The notes under the pieces: generated by a model
Seen by the model: the letters and a program-made list of their open reading frames with translations, nothing else
What the model was told of the DNA's origin: nothing
Database searches by the model: none
Made by a program: the position numbers and the translations under genes
IMG/VR virus record: IMGVR_UViG_3300043313_000605
Location: 1 to 64,000 of that record
Source: a virus
Reading direction: 5' to 3' (one strand)
Length of the DNA: 64,000 nt
In this document: positions 28,793 through 37,626 of the stretch, in pieces
How positions within the stretch are numbered: the first letter of the stretch is position 1
How the letters are laid out: every line of letters starts with the position of its first letter

Positions 28793-31700
28793 TCACCCCG
28801 ATGGGAATTGCCGCGCGACGAGCGACGGCATCGTGGGAACGTGGACGAGCGTGACGTCAGGCACAACGTCGCGCAGGAGCATCATCAGATCAACCGGCAC
28901 GAGCGCGATCGGGAGATCGCGCTCGTCGAGCACGGGGTCCGGCAGCAGGCCAGCCAGCGCGTGCGGCAGCGTGATCGGCAGCAGTTCGCCAATCACGAGA
29001 ATCGGATCGTACGGCGCCACGGCAGTGAGCAGCGTCATACCGCCCCGCTGCTGCATCAGATCGGACACCACCTGCACGAGCGCCGATAGCGCAATCGCGC
29101 CTGTTGGCGAAATGTTGCCAGCCGACGTGACCTGCACGCCAGACTGCACAACCGTTGTGCCCTGTCGCCCCAGCAACAGGGTGGACGTAATGCCGGACGC
29201 CGCGAGCAGTGCCGTCAGGCTTGCGCGGCCTTGCGTGCTGCTTGCGACCACAGTGTTCGCGACTTGCGCAATCGTGGTGCTCTGGCGCCCCTGCGCGAGC
29301 GCGGATGCGATCGAGATGCGCGCCTGAAGGCTCGTAGACGACGACCGGCCGTGCGTGCTGATGGAGTCAATATCAGACGGATTGCCCTGCACATCGCCGA
29401 TCGTCACGCTCTGGCGCCCCTGCGCGAGCGCCGAGATGATCGAGGCGAGCACGGTGCCAGTGACGCTCCCGGCGCGCCCCTGCACGCTCGCATTCACGAG
29501 ATCAGCAGCCGCCTGCATCGCTGTGACGCTCGCACGCTCGTGCACGAGCGCCGACACGATCGAGACGAGCGCGGACAGATCGGTGACACTCTGCCGATTC
29601 TGCGTGCTCGATGACGTGACGTTGACGCCAACATCAAGGTCGGTGACGCTGGCGCGAAGATGGGCGAGCGTGGACGCGAGATCGTTGACGGCCTGCACAA
29701 CCGTTGTGCTCTGCCGGCCCTGCTGGAGTGCCGACGCGAGTGCCAGCGCCGCTGCAAGCGTGGTCACGCCCGAGCGTTCCTGCTGGGATGTGCTGTCAAC
29801 CGAGAGGAACGCCGGCCCCGTCACCGTGCCGGCTGTGCTGCTCGATCGGCCCTGCGCGAGCGCCGACACGAGATCGGCGGCAACGGCGGCAACGGTTGCG
29901 CTCGCGCGGCCCTGCGTCAGCGCCGAGATGATATCCGCTTCGCTGATCAGTGTTGCCGCGCCACTACGCCCCTGCGCGAGCGCCGACGTGATATCCGCTT
30001 CGCTGATCAGCGCCGTGATGCCAGAGCGCCCCTGCGCGAGCGCAGACGCCAGCGCGTTTGAGACCGTGCCGGTGATCGCGCCTGCTCGGCCCTGTGTGAG
30101 CGCGGAGATCAGATCAGCAGCCGCCGCTACAACGGTTGTGCTGGAGCGCCCCTGCGCGAGCGCCGACGCCAATGCATTCGAGACCGTCCCCGTAATTGTG
30201 CCTGCTCGACCCTGCGTCAGCGCCGACGCCAAATCAGCGGCAGCCGCTACAACAGTTGCGCTGGAGCGACCCTGTGTGAGCGCGGAGACCAGATCAGCGG
30301 CAACGGCCGCTATCGTTGCGCTGGAGCGGCCCTGTGTGACCGACGTCGTGATATCGGCTGCTGGCGTGACGACCGTGCCCGTGATACTCCCGCTGCGATC
30401 GTGCGTACTGTTCGACGTGATGCTGTTTGACACGCCGCCAGCGACCGTGCCGCTGCGACCGTGTGCGCTGGTGGAATCAATGCTGTTCGATACGCTACCA
30501 GCCGCAGAGCCGCTGCGGCCTTGCATGACCGTTGTCGTCAGCGCGAGCGCTGCCGCCAGTTCCGTGAGCGACGAACGACCGTGCGTGCTCGACGACGTAG
30601 CAGAGAGACCGCTGCTCACCGGCTCTGGCTTGATCGCGAACAACACGCCGGTATTGAGCGACGCCGTTGAGATGGTCGCCGTGCGACCGCTGACTGCACC
30701 AGCGGTGATGCGATTGTCGTCCGACGTCTCCATCGACACTGCGCTCGCCGCAGGAATGGCGGCAGCGAGGATAATGTGCCGCGCAGCGCTCGTCGTCGTT
30801 GACGCGAGCGTCCCGGTCAACGCGCCCGTAGCGACGCCGTTCGCTGGGTAGAGACGATAACCGCTGTGTGTGGCGTTCTGTGTGGTGGCGTTTCCGCCAG
30901 ACGCCGTGCCGGTCGTGAGTCCCGTGTAGTTGGTGGGCAGCGAATTGAGCGCAACGTTCGTAGACGGTGCGCCAACCCAGATGGAAACTGTATTCGCTTG
31001 CGATGGCGTTAGTGTCGGTGCGGTGACGCTCGCCGTCGCTGTTGAGCCGGACGTTGGCGTCGAGGCTTGTGCATTGAGCAGGACTGGTGTGCCGTGTTGC
31101 CCGCGCCACGTTTCGGAAATCCCAGATGTTTTCGCCGTTGCGGCAGAGAGCACGAACGTGACGGAGCCTGCCGTGACATGCGTCGAGGTTACGACGACCC
31201 AATACGAGTGCAGCCGTGATGTTGGCGATGCGGCCAAATTACCTTGTGGCGTGCCAACCTGCGCCCATCCAGTCGGCACGGTACTGACCGTGAGTGTTCC
31301 GGATTTGACGTTGAAGCTGGCGTACCAAAAATCACCCGCAACCGCGCCTGCTGGGAGCGGAACGACGACGTTGGCACTCGCGGCTGACTGGTTGATGGCC
31401 GAGATGCCAGAGCGGAACAGTCGTGGATCGTACTGATCGTCCGTTTCTTCGATGAATGTTGGATCGGTCCCACTCGGCACGCCCGATGTGTTCGACCCGA
31501 CCGACGACGCAACCGCGAACATCAGCGATCCGTTCGTCAGCGATGTCGTGGTCGAGAACGTGACGGTGGCGCTCGATGCGTTTGCGCTGCCGGTGATCGC
31601 CTCGATCGGATCACCAGAACTCAGTGCGCCGGCAATCGCGAAGATGCGACCGACCGCACTGCCGCCGCTCGCGCGCGTGAACGTGACCGATCCAGTCTCC

Positions 31701-32506
31701 GATCCAGTTGCCGCCGCCGTCTTGTAAAAGACTTCCGTTCGCAGCCCCGTGCCGTTGTTCGTGCCGGATTTCGATGTCCACCCAGTCGAAGACCCAGCAA
31801 CGTTGTCGAGGCTCGTGATGACCGCAACAAAGCGATCCCCGGCGACGATCGTCGCTGGATAGGCAAGCGTGAGATCGCCGCTGGCTACGCTTCCGACTGC
31901 TCCAGTCGATCGGACGTAGACGCCTCGGACCAGCGTGAGTTTTGGATCACTGGTTGTCCCGGCCGCATCAGCAGAAGTGATGGAACACGATTCTGTTCCT
32001 GATGGCGATACGTTGGTTCGTTGGTTTTCAGCAAAGACGACGAATCCTGTCGTCCCGCCACCAACGACCACGTTTGGGTCGAGCGAAATCGCGTAGGGTG
32101 TGGCAGCACCAATGTCGGAAGGGATGGCAACAGAACCACCGGCCGGCAGCGAGCCAAGCGTTGACCCTGCCCGAAATGTCGAGGTTGTGACTGTTGCGCC
32201 AGCGTCGTAGCCGCGCGCCTCCAGCGTAAACGCGGCTTCGCTAAAGCGTAGTCCAACTTCAAGCGTCAGCGACGCGGCATCTGGCGCTCCGGACCATGCC
32301 GACGTGTCAAATCGCAAAAATGCTTCATAGCATCGTAGGTCTCCACCAGAACGCTGCCCAACTGACATGCTCGCAGTAGTGCCAGTAGGGTCTTCAAGCG
32401 TCAGAGCAGCGCTGCCAGTTCCTTCGCGCGCGTCCGCGTATACAGCCGTAGCAGCAGACCGTACATAGTTGTCTTCGACGCCAGCAAAGATGACGGTGCG
32501 CGCCAT
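28793..32506 (-). CDS. Giant repeat-containing tail/adhesin protein
   Basis: A 1,237-residue protein. Residues 1-150 resemble a beta-sandwich cap, and two further beta-sandwich-like domains lie near 200-310 and 380-490. From about residue 600 to 1130 there are ~25 copies of a 20-26-residue unit built on SALAQGRSxTTVxxxxADL, where the invariant element is (Q/H)-G-R-(S/A/Q). The last ~80 residues are a conserved-looking cap. The repeats are divergent at the amino-acid level, and several contain the CAACSGTTG palindrome. It is probably a fibre or adhesin forming a repetitive beta-solenoid. AAGGATAACG precedes the ATG. Confidence 0.75.
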   Translation of the reverse strand: MARTVIFAGVEDNYVRSAATAVYADAREGTGSAALTLEDPTGTTASMSVGQRSGGDLRCYEAFLRFDTSAWSGAPDAASLTLEVGLRFSEAAFTLEARGYDAGATVTTSTFRAGSTLGSLPAGGSVAIPSDIGAATPYAISLDPNVVVGGGTTGFVVFAENQRTNVSPSGTESCSITSADAAGTTSDPKLTLVRGVYVRSTGAVGSVASGDLTLAYPATIVAGDRFVAVITSLDNVAGSSTGWTSKSGTNNGTGLRTEVFYKTAAATGSETGSVTFTRASGGSAVGRIFAIAGALSSGDPIEAITGSANASSATVTFSTTTSLTNGSLMFAVASSVGSNTSGVPSGTDPTFIEETDDQYDPRLFRSGISAINQSAASANVVVPLPAGAVAGDFWYASFNVKSGTLTVSTVPTGWAQVGTPQGNLAASPTSRLHSYWVVVTSTHVTAGSVTFVLSAATAKTSGISETWRGQHGTPVLLNAQASTPTSGSTATASVTAPTLTPSQANTVSIWVGAPSTNVALNSLPTNYTGLTTGTASGGNATTQNATHSGYRLYPANGVATGALTGTLASTTTSAARHIILAAAIPAASAVSMETSDDNRITAGAVSGRTATISTASLNTGVLFAIKPEPVSSGLSATSSSTHGRSSLTELAAALALTTTVMQGRSGSAAGSVSNSIDSTSAHGRSGTVAGGVSNSITSNSTHDRSGSITGTVVTPAADITTSVTQGRSSATIAAVAADLVSALTQGRSSATVVAAAADLASALTQGRAGTITGTVSNALASALAQGRSSTTVVAAAADLISALTQGRAGAITGTVSNALASALAQGRSGITALISEADITSALAQGRSGAATLISEADIISALTQGRASATVAAVAADLVSALAQGRSSSTAGTVTGPAFLSVDSTSQQERSGVTTLAAALALASALQQGRQSTTVVQAVNDLASTLAHLRASVTDLDVGVNVTSSSTQNRQSVTDLSALVSIVSALVHERASVTAMQAAADLVNASVQGRAGSVTGTVLASIISALAQGRQSVTIGDVQGNPSDIDSISTHGRSSSTSLQARISIASALAQGRQSTTIAQVANTVVASSTQGRASLTALLAASGITSTLLLGRQGTTVVQSGVQVTSAGNISPTGAIALSALVQVVSDLMQQRGGMTLLTAVAPYDPILVIGELLPITLPHALAGLLPDPVLDERDLPIALVPVDLMMLLRDVVPDVTLVHVPTMPSLVARQFPSG

Positions 32507-32508
32507 CG

Positions 32509-32910
32509 TTATCCTTTGACAATGACGTCTTGCAGGACTGCCCGCGCGAGCGCGATGAGATCGAACTTATACGACTGCCCACGACGAGACACGCCGCCTG
32601 CGGCATCTGGCATCAGCAATGGCGGGTTGATGATCGTCACTGGGAAAATGTTGCGCAGCACTTGCTGGGCCGCTGGCTTGGACGCGGTTCCGCTGATGAT
32701 GACCGCGCTGCCGTTCGCGACGACGCCTGTGATCGTGACAGAATACGTCGTGCCGAGATAAGAAAAATTCCACGTCTGCGGCATCACGCCAACGCCAAGA
32801 ATGGCATCGCGCAGGGCAGCAGCTTTCAAGGCTGCTGCCTGCGCGTACTTTTGTTCTACGGTTAGATCGAGACGCGCGTGGATCGCATCAACGTCATCGT
32901 AGAGTGCCAC
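32509..32910 (-). CDS. Hypothetical late protein
   Basis: A 133-residue protein starting at GTG 32910. A helical N-terminus (YDDVDAIHARLDLTVEQKYA) is followed by beta-strands (TYSVTITGVVANGSAVI) and a helical end. It is packed between two structural genes, and a minor tail or fibre-attachment role is inferred from position. Confidence 0.55.
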   Translation of the reverse strand: MALYDDVDAIHARLDLTVEQKYAQAAALKAAALRDAILGVGVMPQTWNFSYLGTTYSVTITGVVANGSAVIISGTASKPAAQQVLRNIFPVTIINPPLLMPDAAGGVSRRGQSYKFDLIALARAVLQDVIVKG

Positions 32911-32916
32911 CTGTCG

Positions 32917-33381
32917 TTACGTCCGAGAGCGCGTGAACGTCACGACGGTCACGGTCTGGCCGATCGCGATCGACGTGTTGTCGAGCGTCGCATCGCCACC
33001 ACCGCCCGTGGCCGTGATGGTGCCTTCCTCACGATGCGTGTCGCCAGAGTTGCGGAAGCGGAAATGCCCCGCCGTGCCGGCGCCTGTCGCGGCCAGCGCC
33101 CACGTTCCGGTCTTCGCCTTCGACTTGGCTGCCGCAGCCGAGAACGCGGTGGCTGGCGCAACGATCGCGACGAGCGAGGAGCCGCCCGCTGCGTTGTCTG
33201 GGCCAGCCGGCGCACCTGTACGCACATCGAACACGGGCGACGCGCCGTACAGCGTGTCGTACTCCGAATCAAGAATGGAGTTGGCCGTCGTCGTCTTCGT
33301 CGTCAGCGTCATGCTGAGACCGAGCGTCGCGGCCACCGCCGCCATTCTCGCCAGCGTTGGATTGCGAAACGTGTAGTTCAT
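32917..33381 (-). CDS. Hypothetical structural protein
   Basis: A 154-residue Ala/Thr/Gly-rich protein starting MNYTFRNPTLARMAAVAAT. It has no signal peptide of convincing quality and a beta-rich second half. The composition matches phage tail-tip or appendage proteins. The start overlaps the upstream stop as ATGA. Confidence 0.55.
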   Translation of the reverse strand: MNYTFRNPTLARMAAVAATLGLSMTLTTKTTTANSILDSEYDTLYGASPVFDVRTGAPAGPDNAAGGSSLVAIVAPATAFSAAAAKSKAKTGTWALAATGAGTAGHFRFRNSGDTHREEGTITATGGGGDATLDNTSIAIGQTVTVVTFTRSRT

Positions 33382-33980
33382 GGCTCGATCACTCCGACGT
33401 TGGCGGCAGCCTTGCGCTCGGCTGCTTTCTGGTGAGCGTGGGCGATGGTGCGCAGAATCTCCTGCCGCGCTTCGTCCTGCGCCGCTTCATCTTCCTTCGT
33501 GGCGAGCGGCGGGAGATCAGGATTCTTCATCGTCTTGATCGTCACCTTCGGCTTGCCATTCGATCCCATCTTCAGCTTGCCGTCCGGGTGCGCTTCGGCG
33601 ACCGGAATCTTCGCCTTGTCGGTCGCGCACTGGAAGTAGACGATCTTGTCGCCGTTGACGACGAACAGGAATCGCTGCTGCGCGATGTGCCCACTGATCT
33701 CCTGCAACTTGCGCGCAGCGTTTTCCATCTCGCGCAGGTGATCGGGGTTTGTCAGATCACCCTTCGCCAATTCGGCGACGCGCGCCTTCGCGGTCTTCTC
33801 CAGCGAGGCGACGTCCTTCGAGAAGGAGCCGTCCGCGTGGAGCACCTGATTCACGTACGACGCCTTCGCGACGCCGAGTGCATACTTCCGATCCTTGATC
33901 TCCTCCAGAGCCGCCAGTTGCTCGGCCGTGTAGGAGTCATACGCTCCCTCGATGGGAGTGCCTTGCGGCTGTTTGGTCAT
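33378..33980 (-). CDS. Hypothetical coiled-coil late protein
   Basis: A 200-residue, helical, charged protein (start MTKQPQGTPIEGAYDSY; ENAARKLQEISGHIAQQ in the centre; Lys/Ala-rich C-terminus). The start at 33980 is chosen over an ATG at 34040 that would run into the endolysin gene. It follows the lysis genes. Function unknown. Confidence 0.6.
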   Translation of the reverse strand: MTKQPQGTPIEGAYDSYTAEQLAALEEIKDRKYALGVAKASYVNQVLHADGSFSKDVASLEKTAKARVAELAKGDLTNPDHLREMENAARKLQEISGHIAQQRFLFVVNGDKIVYFQCATDKAKIPVAEAHPDGKLKMGSNGKPKVTIKTMKNPDLPPLATKEDEAAQDEARQEILRTIAHAHQKAAERKAAANVGVIEP

Positions 33981-34011
33981 AGCGGTCTCTGTGAGAGAGT
34001 GGTACGGGATG

Positions 34012-34563
34012 TTACGCTCGTTCTTCTGCCAAATCAACAACCATTCGCATGAACCGTTGCCACGGGAAATTCGGACCGGGGTCCATATGGTCCGACTTTC
34101 GGTAGACCTGACTCGCCTGATAGTGGCCGATTACCCCGAGATGTCCGTCCAGCAACTCCTGATTTGTCAGGTGGACAGGCGGCACGTTGTATTTCAGGCA
34201 ATACTGTGCGACTGCATCGGCCGTGATGGCGAGCATGGCGAGGCTGAACGGATCGCGCCACTGCGCGCGCGCCTGCGCCGCCCTGCCGGCCATCTCGATC
34301 TGGATGAAGTCGTGGTTCACCCCCGGTGCCGCGTACGCGACGAACGAGTCTTTCACGCACTGGATGACCGAGTTGTTATCAGTCGTGATGTGCCAACTGC
34401 TGATGTAGTCCGGATGCTGGCCGTACTTCGCCAGATTCTCTGCCGAGTCGCCGGCTTCCAAGTTCTCAGCGGTGTGCAGGCAGATGCCGCGCACCGGCCC
34501 ATCCCGCTTCGGACCGATGTGCTTGGCTGGCACGTACGGCCAGTTCTCCGTCTCGTAGCTCAT
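34012..34563 (-). CDS. Endolysin: N-acetylmuramoyl-L-alanine amidase (Amidase_2)
   Basis: A 183-residue single-domain protein. CLHTAEN puts zinc-ligand H30 at the expected place, and SSWHITTDNN, GHYQASQ and the terminal HMDPGPNFPW complete the Amidase_2 signature (second His and Asp region). It cleaves the amide between MurNAc and L-Ala. It has no signal peptide, so release needs a holin, encoded immediately upstream with a four-base overlap. Confidence 0.9.
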   Translation of the reverse strand: MSYETENWPYVPAKHIGPKRDGPVRGICLHTAENLEAGDSAENLAKYGQHPDYISSWHITTDNNSVIQCVKDSFVAYAAPGVNHDFIQIEMAGRAAQARAQWRDPFSLAMLAITADAVAQYCLKYNVPPVHLTNQELLDGHLGVIGHYQASQVYRKSDHMDPGPNFPWQRFMRMVVDLAEERA

Positions 34564-34889
34564 GGCCGATCGGCGTCCCTGTGTGCCGCCATCGCATCGT
34601 AGCGGCCCTGCGTTTCCTCTGCGACCTTCGCGTCGTTGCTTACCTCTTTCCCTGCCGCTGCTTCATGCTTCCCGGCTGCGTCGATCGGATTGACGACCTT
34701 GTTGGTTGAGATGTGCGTCAGCACGTAGCCGGCGAGCATCACCAGCACGGTCTCGACCACCGCTTGCAGGATACCCTGCACGTTGGTCGGCGTCTCGATC
34801 CCCTTGCTGGTGAATAGCCAGCCGAGCAATCCGGAGACAAGGACGCCGGCCACGCGCGCGATCCACGGCCTGAGAGTGTCTGGCATCAT
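34560..34889 (-). CDS. Holin-like two-transmembrane protein
   Basis: A 109-residue protein with two transmembrane segments (IARVAGVLVSGLLGWLF and VETVLVMLAGYVLTHIS) and a charged C-terminal tail. The length, topology and overlap with the endolysin gene fit a phage holin controlling lysis time. Confidence 0.75.
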   Translation of the reverse strand: MMPDTLRPWIARVAGVLVSGLLGWLFTSKGIETPTNVQGILQAVVETVLVMLAGYVLTHISTNKVVNPIDAAGKHEAAAGKEVSNDAKVAEETQGRYDAMAAHRDADRP

Positions 34890-35386
34890 GCTTTGAGCCC
34901 TCCACGGTTGAGTAGAAAGTCCATGATCCGGTCGTTCCCTCGCCGGATGTCCACCAACTGCTCGTTGATGTGTCGTCGATCCTCGCGAGACTCGGCCATC
35001 AGACGATTGAATGTTTCGATGTCCGTCTCATTCTGTTCGATGCGAATCGTCAAGATTGTCACAGAGTTTCGCATCTCCTGCGTGAGTGTTCGCATATCAC
35101 GATCATGCCGGTCGTTCAAATCTTTCATCTCGCGATCGTGCTTTCCTTCCAATTGCATGATCTTCTCATCGAAGTGTTTCTTCACGGCTTCGACGCTCAC
35201 GACCACTGGCGACAGGCTTTTCTTGTACAGCAGGTAGCCAGACACGATGAGTGCGGACACGCTCGTCGCCATCGTGAGCCATCCGACAACCGTGACGGGC
35301 CAAAATCCAGCGGGGGCAGAGCCGGTCGCCAGCACTCCAGCGACAGCGGCCGTTGCGATTCCGGCCCCGACTACCCTTTCATCCAT
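34886..35386 (-). CDS. Membrane-anchored coiled-coil protein
   Basis: A 166-residue protein with two N-terminal hydrophobic segments (VGAGIATAAVAGVLATG and LTMATSVSALIVSGYLLY), then a long coiled coil rich in His-Asp-Arg (DLNDRHDRDMRTLTQEMR). It overlaps the holin gene. It could be an antiholin, a second spanin-type component or a membrane scaffold. Lysis association is inferred from context. Confidence 0.6.
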   Translation of the reverse strand: MDERVVGAGIATAAVAGVLATGSAPAGFWPVTVVGWLTMATSVSALIVSGYLLYKKSLSPVVVSVEAVKKHFDEKIMQLEGKHDREMKDLNDRHDRDMRTLTQEMRNSVTILTIRIEQNETDIETFNRLMAESREDRRHINEQLVDIRRGNDRIMDFLLNRGGLKA

Positions 35387-35388
35387 AT

Positions 35389-36534
35389 CTACCCTCCGAT
35401 GATCTGCACGGGACCGTTGACGCTGCGGGGTATGTAGTTAATCAGAAACTGCACTGACACTTTACTGGTTGTGATCCGATTCGGCCACCCGCCAGCGAGT
35501 AGCTGCCCGCTGATCTTCGCGTCTGTGATTTTGTTCGGCCACCCACCAGCGAGTAGCTGTCCCGAGACCTTGGTGATGCGCTCGGCAGACTCCTCGCCGC
35601 CAACGAGCATACCAGCAGCAATCTTGGGAATCGTGATCTCGTCATCTTCTGGGGGCGTGACGACCCATGATGTGCCCACCGCCCACGTCAGGTAGTACCA
35701 CTCCCAGACCTGTACCCATGTGATCCCATCAGCACTCGCGTCGAGCCCGAATCGCTGCGGCGACTGTCCCGGCTCCGCGTCTGCGCGTCCCCAGAGTTTC
35801 GCCTGTACCACGGTAACCGGAGCCGGATGCTGATACCCGACCCATGCACCGGGATAGCCGGGATTCGGACTCGCCCAGAAATTGACGCCTGTCGTGATCC
35901 CGTCGAATGCTTCGCTCGGTGGCGTCGTCGCGTCGAAGTTCCCGCTGCTGATCGCCGTGCCGCCTGTCGCGATCTGTGGTCCACCGAGTGTATCGCGGAA
36001 CTCGATTTCCGTGAGTGCCATGACGGGATTGCCGCCACCAACGACACCACGGATGCGCCAGTAGAGTTGGCTCGTCTTCGCAGGGCGCGTGAAGGTGCGT
36101 ACTTGGTTCGTCGTCCATCCTGTCTGGTTCCACACCATCCAATCGCGATTCCAGCGCGCGAGGAAATTCGGCGCATCGTCCGTCCACTCCAGACGCATAT
36201 GGCGCGGTCCATCACCAACGGTTGCGCTGGCCGTAATCACAATCTCCGCGATGTCCTTCCAGTTGGCCGGATTCGAGCCAAAGTCTTGCCCCACCCACTT
36301 CGTCGAATTCGCGCCGTTACTCTCTGAAATCCAATCGGTAGCAAGGCTATTGTCGAACGCCTTGTCGCCCGTCGCCGTTGGAGACCCCGAGTTGACTCCG
36401 CTCCAAATGGCATTGCCGCTCGTCGCGAGGTCTGGCCCTCCAGAGACGTCACGCATTTCAAGCTCTCGGATGCGGGTAGAGCCGCCTCCGTTCGTGTTTT
36501 CGATGACCAATCGCCACGCGCGATGCACTGCCAT
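35389..36534 (-). CDS. Tail-tip/fibre protein with discoidin-like domains and short C-terminal repeats
   Basis: A 381-residue protein with two F5/8-type-C-like modules (about 8-130 and 165-275; WVGQDFGS, AWVGYQHPAPV). The C-terminal ~100 residues carry three near-copies of a ~20-residue unit around KISGQLLAGGWPNKI. Such modules bind glycans or proteins at cell surfaces. With the next gene it forms the putative receptor-binding pair. Confidence 0.7.
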   Translation of the reverse strand: MAVHRAWRLVIENTNGGGSTRIRELEMRDVSGGPDLATSGNAIWSGVNSGSPTATGDKAFDNSLATDWISESNGANSTKWVGQDFGSNPANWKDIAEIVITASATVGDGPRHMRLEWTDDAPNFLARWNRDWMVWNQTGWTTNQVRTFTRPAKTSQLYWRIRGVVGGGNPVMALTEIEFRDTLGGPQIATGGTAISSGNFDATTPPSEAFDGITTGVNFWASPNPGYPGAWVGYQHPAPVTVVQAKLWGRADAEPGQSPQRFGLDASADGITWVQVWEWYYLTWAVGTSWVVTPPEDDEITIPKIAAGMLVGGEESAERITKVSGQLLAGGWPNKITDAKISGQLLAGGWPNRITTSKVSVQFLINYIPRSVNGPVQIIGG

Positions 36535-36535
36535 G

Positions 36536-37624
36536 TTATGCCGCCGACTCTACGCCGGGCTCCGACGCGTTCCAGACGACCGCACTCCACGGATCGCCGT
36601 TGAAGTCGAGTGGAAAGTTCGCAGCCACAGTCGTGAATCCGATGCCGTTCAGCGCCAGTGCCGTTGAATACGAGATGCCAGCCGCTTGCTGAATGGCGAC
36701 CTTTAGATTCTGCGGCCCAGTGAACCCACGACGCGCATTCGCGGCCACGCGCGCCATCATAATCGGGGAGCCCGTGAGCGCCGCTGGATAATCCTCGGCC
36801 GCGAACGTCGCGAGGAGTCCAGCCGCATCCATCGTGAGGCCGGTTACCGTACTGAGCACCTTCTCGTTGATGTCCGTATAGGCACCGCTCGTCTGCTCTG
36901 CGTTCCCTGCGCCGTAGGCTGTCGCCCCTGTGATCTGCGGATTGAACACATGCAGTCCGTACGGCATGTAATCAGCCGTGCAGAGGATGATGCCAGCAAA
37001 CGTGTTCCGACCGAGACCGAGCCCATTGTTCCCCCATCCCCAGAAACCGACCGACTCGATGGCGGTAGACGACGTGAACTTCGTATCGCCCGTGAGTTGC
37101 GCGACGAGCAGGTTATTGACCCACCACTTGAACGACCCTCCCGAGTCTCCGACGATGACTTCGATGGTGTTGACGGAATAGAGGGGCACTTGAAACGGTG
37201 CGCCAACGGCGACCCATGTCTCGGCTCCCGGTGTGGTGTTCGTGTTGTATTCCAACTGGCAGCGACTGTCCCATCCACTGAAGCCAGCGACGTTACTCAG
37301 GTTCTTGATGCGATAGACTGTGCGCCCGTTCGTGATGTCGTAGAAGTTGATCCACTTCTGGCTCAGCGACCCGAACGAGGCGCCAGCCGACAGCGAGCTA
37401 TGCGTATGGACGAACTGGAGCCGGAACGACGAGAGGGGACCGTTCGCCCAATTCTGGTCGATGAAGTTGATGCGGAACGCTTCGGATGCGCTAAAGGAAC
37501 TCTCCAGCGCCGTCTTGTAGATCGTGCCGTCAAACCCGACAGAACCGGGGTTGATCTGAACGTTCCCCCCGAGCATGTAGACATCAAGGTCTTCGTTCGT
37601 GAAGGCGTGAACGGCTGGAGGCAT
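36536..37624 (-). CDS. Lectin-like tail fibre protein
   Basis: A 362-residue protein. The first ~220 residues have a concanavalin-like jelly-roll appearance (FRLQFVHTHSS, TIEVIVGDSGGSFKWWVNN, SVGFWGWGNN). The C-terminal ~130 residues are a separate alpha/beta part. Position between the central tail protein and the discoidin protein supports a receptor-binding or fibre role. Confidence 0.65.
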   Translation of the reverse strand: MPPAVHAFTNEDLDVYMLGGNVQINPGSVGFDGTIYKTALESSFSASEAFRINFIDQNWANGPLSSFRLQFVHTHSSLSAGASFGSLSQKWINFYDITNGRTVYRIKNLSNVAGFSGWDSRCQLEYNTNTTPGAETWVAVGAPFQVPLYSVNTIEVIVGDSGGSFKWWVNNLLVAQLTGDTKFTSSTAIESVGFWGWGNNGLGLGRNTFAGIILCTADYMPYGLHVFNPQITGATAYGAGNAEQTSGAYTDINEKVLSTVTGLTMDAAGLLATFAAEDYPAALTGSPIMMARVAANARRGFTGPQNLKVAIQQAAGISYSTALALNGIGFTTVAANFPLDFNGDPWSAVVWNASEPGVESAA

Positions 37625-37626
37625 CG

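Noticed and set aside
29355-30851. 498-codon plus-strand frame with repeated RPCASAD units
   Set aside because: It is the mirror of the QGRS repeats in the minus-strand tail protein, with no ribosome site; repetition is inherited from the real gene.
34560-34905. 80-codon alternative minus frame starting at 34905
   Set aside because: Gln/Arg-rich out-of-phase reading of the holin gene, without hydrophobic segments or a proper start.
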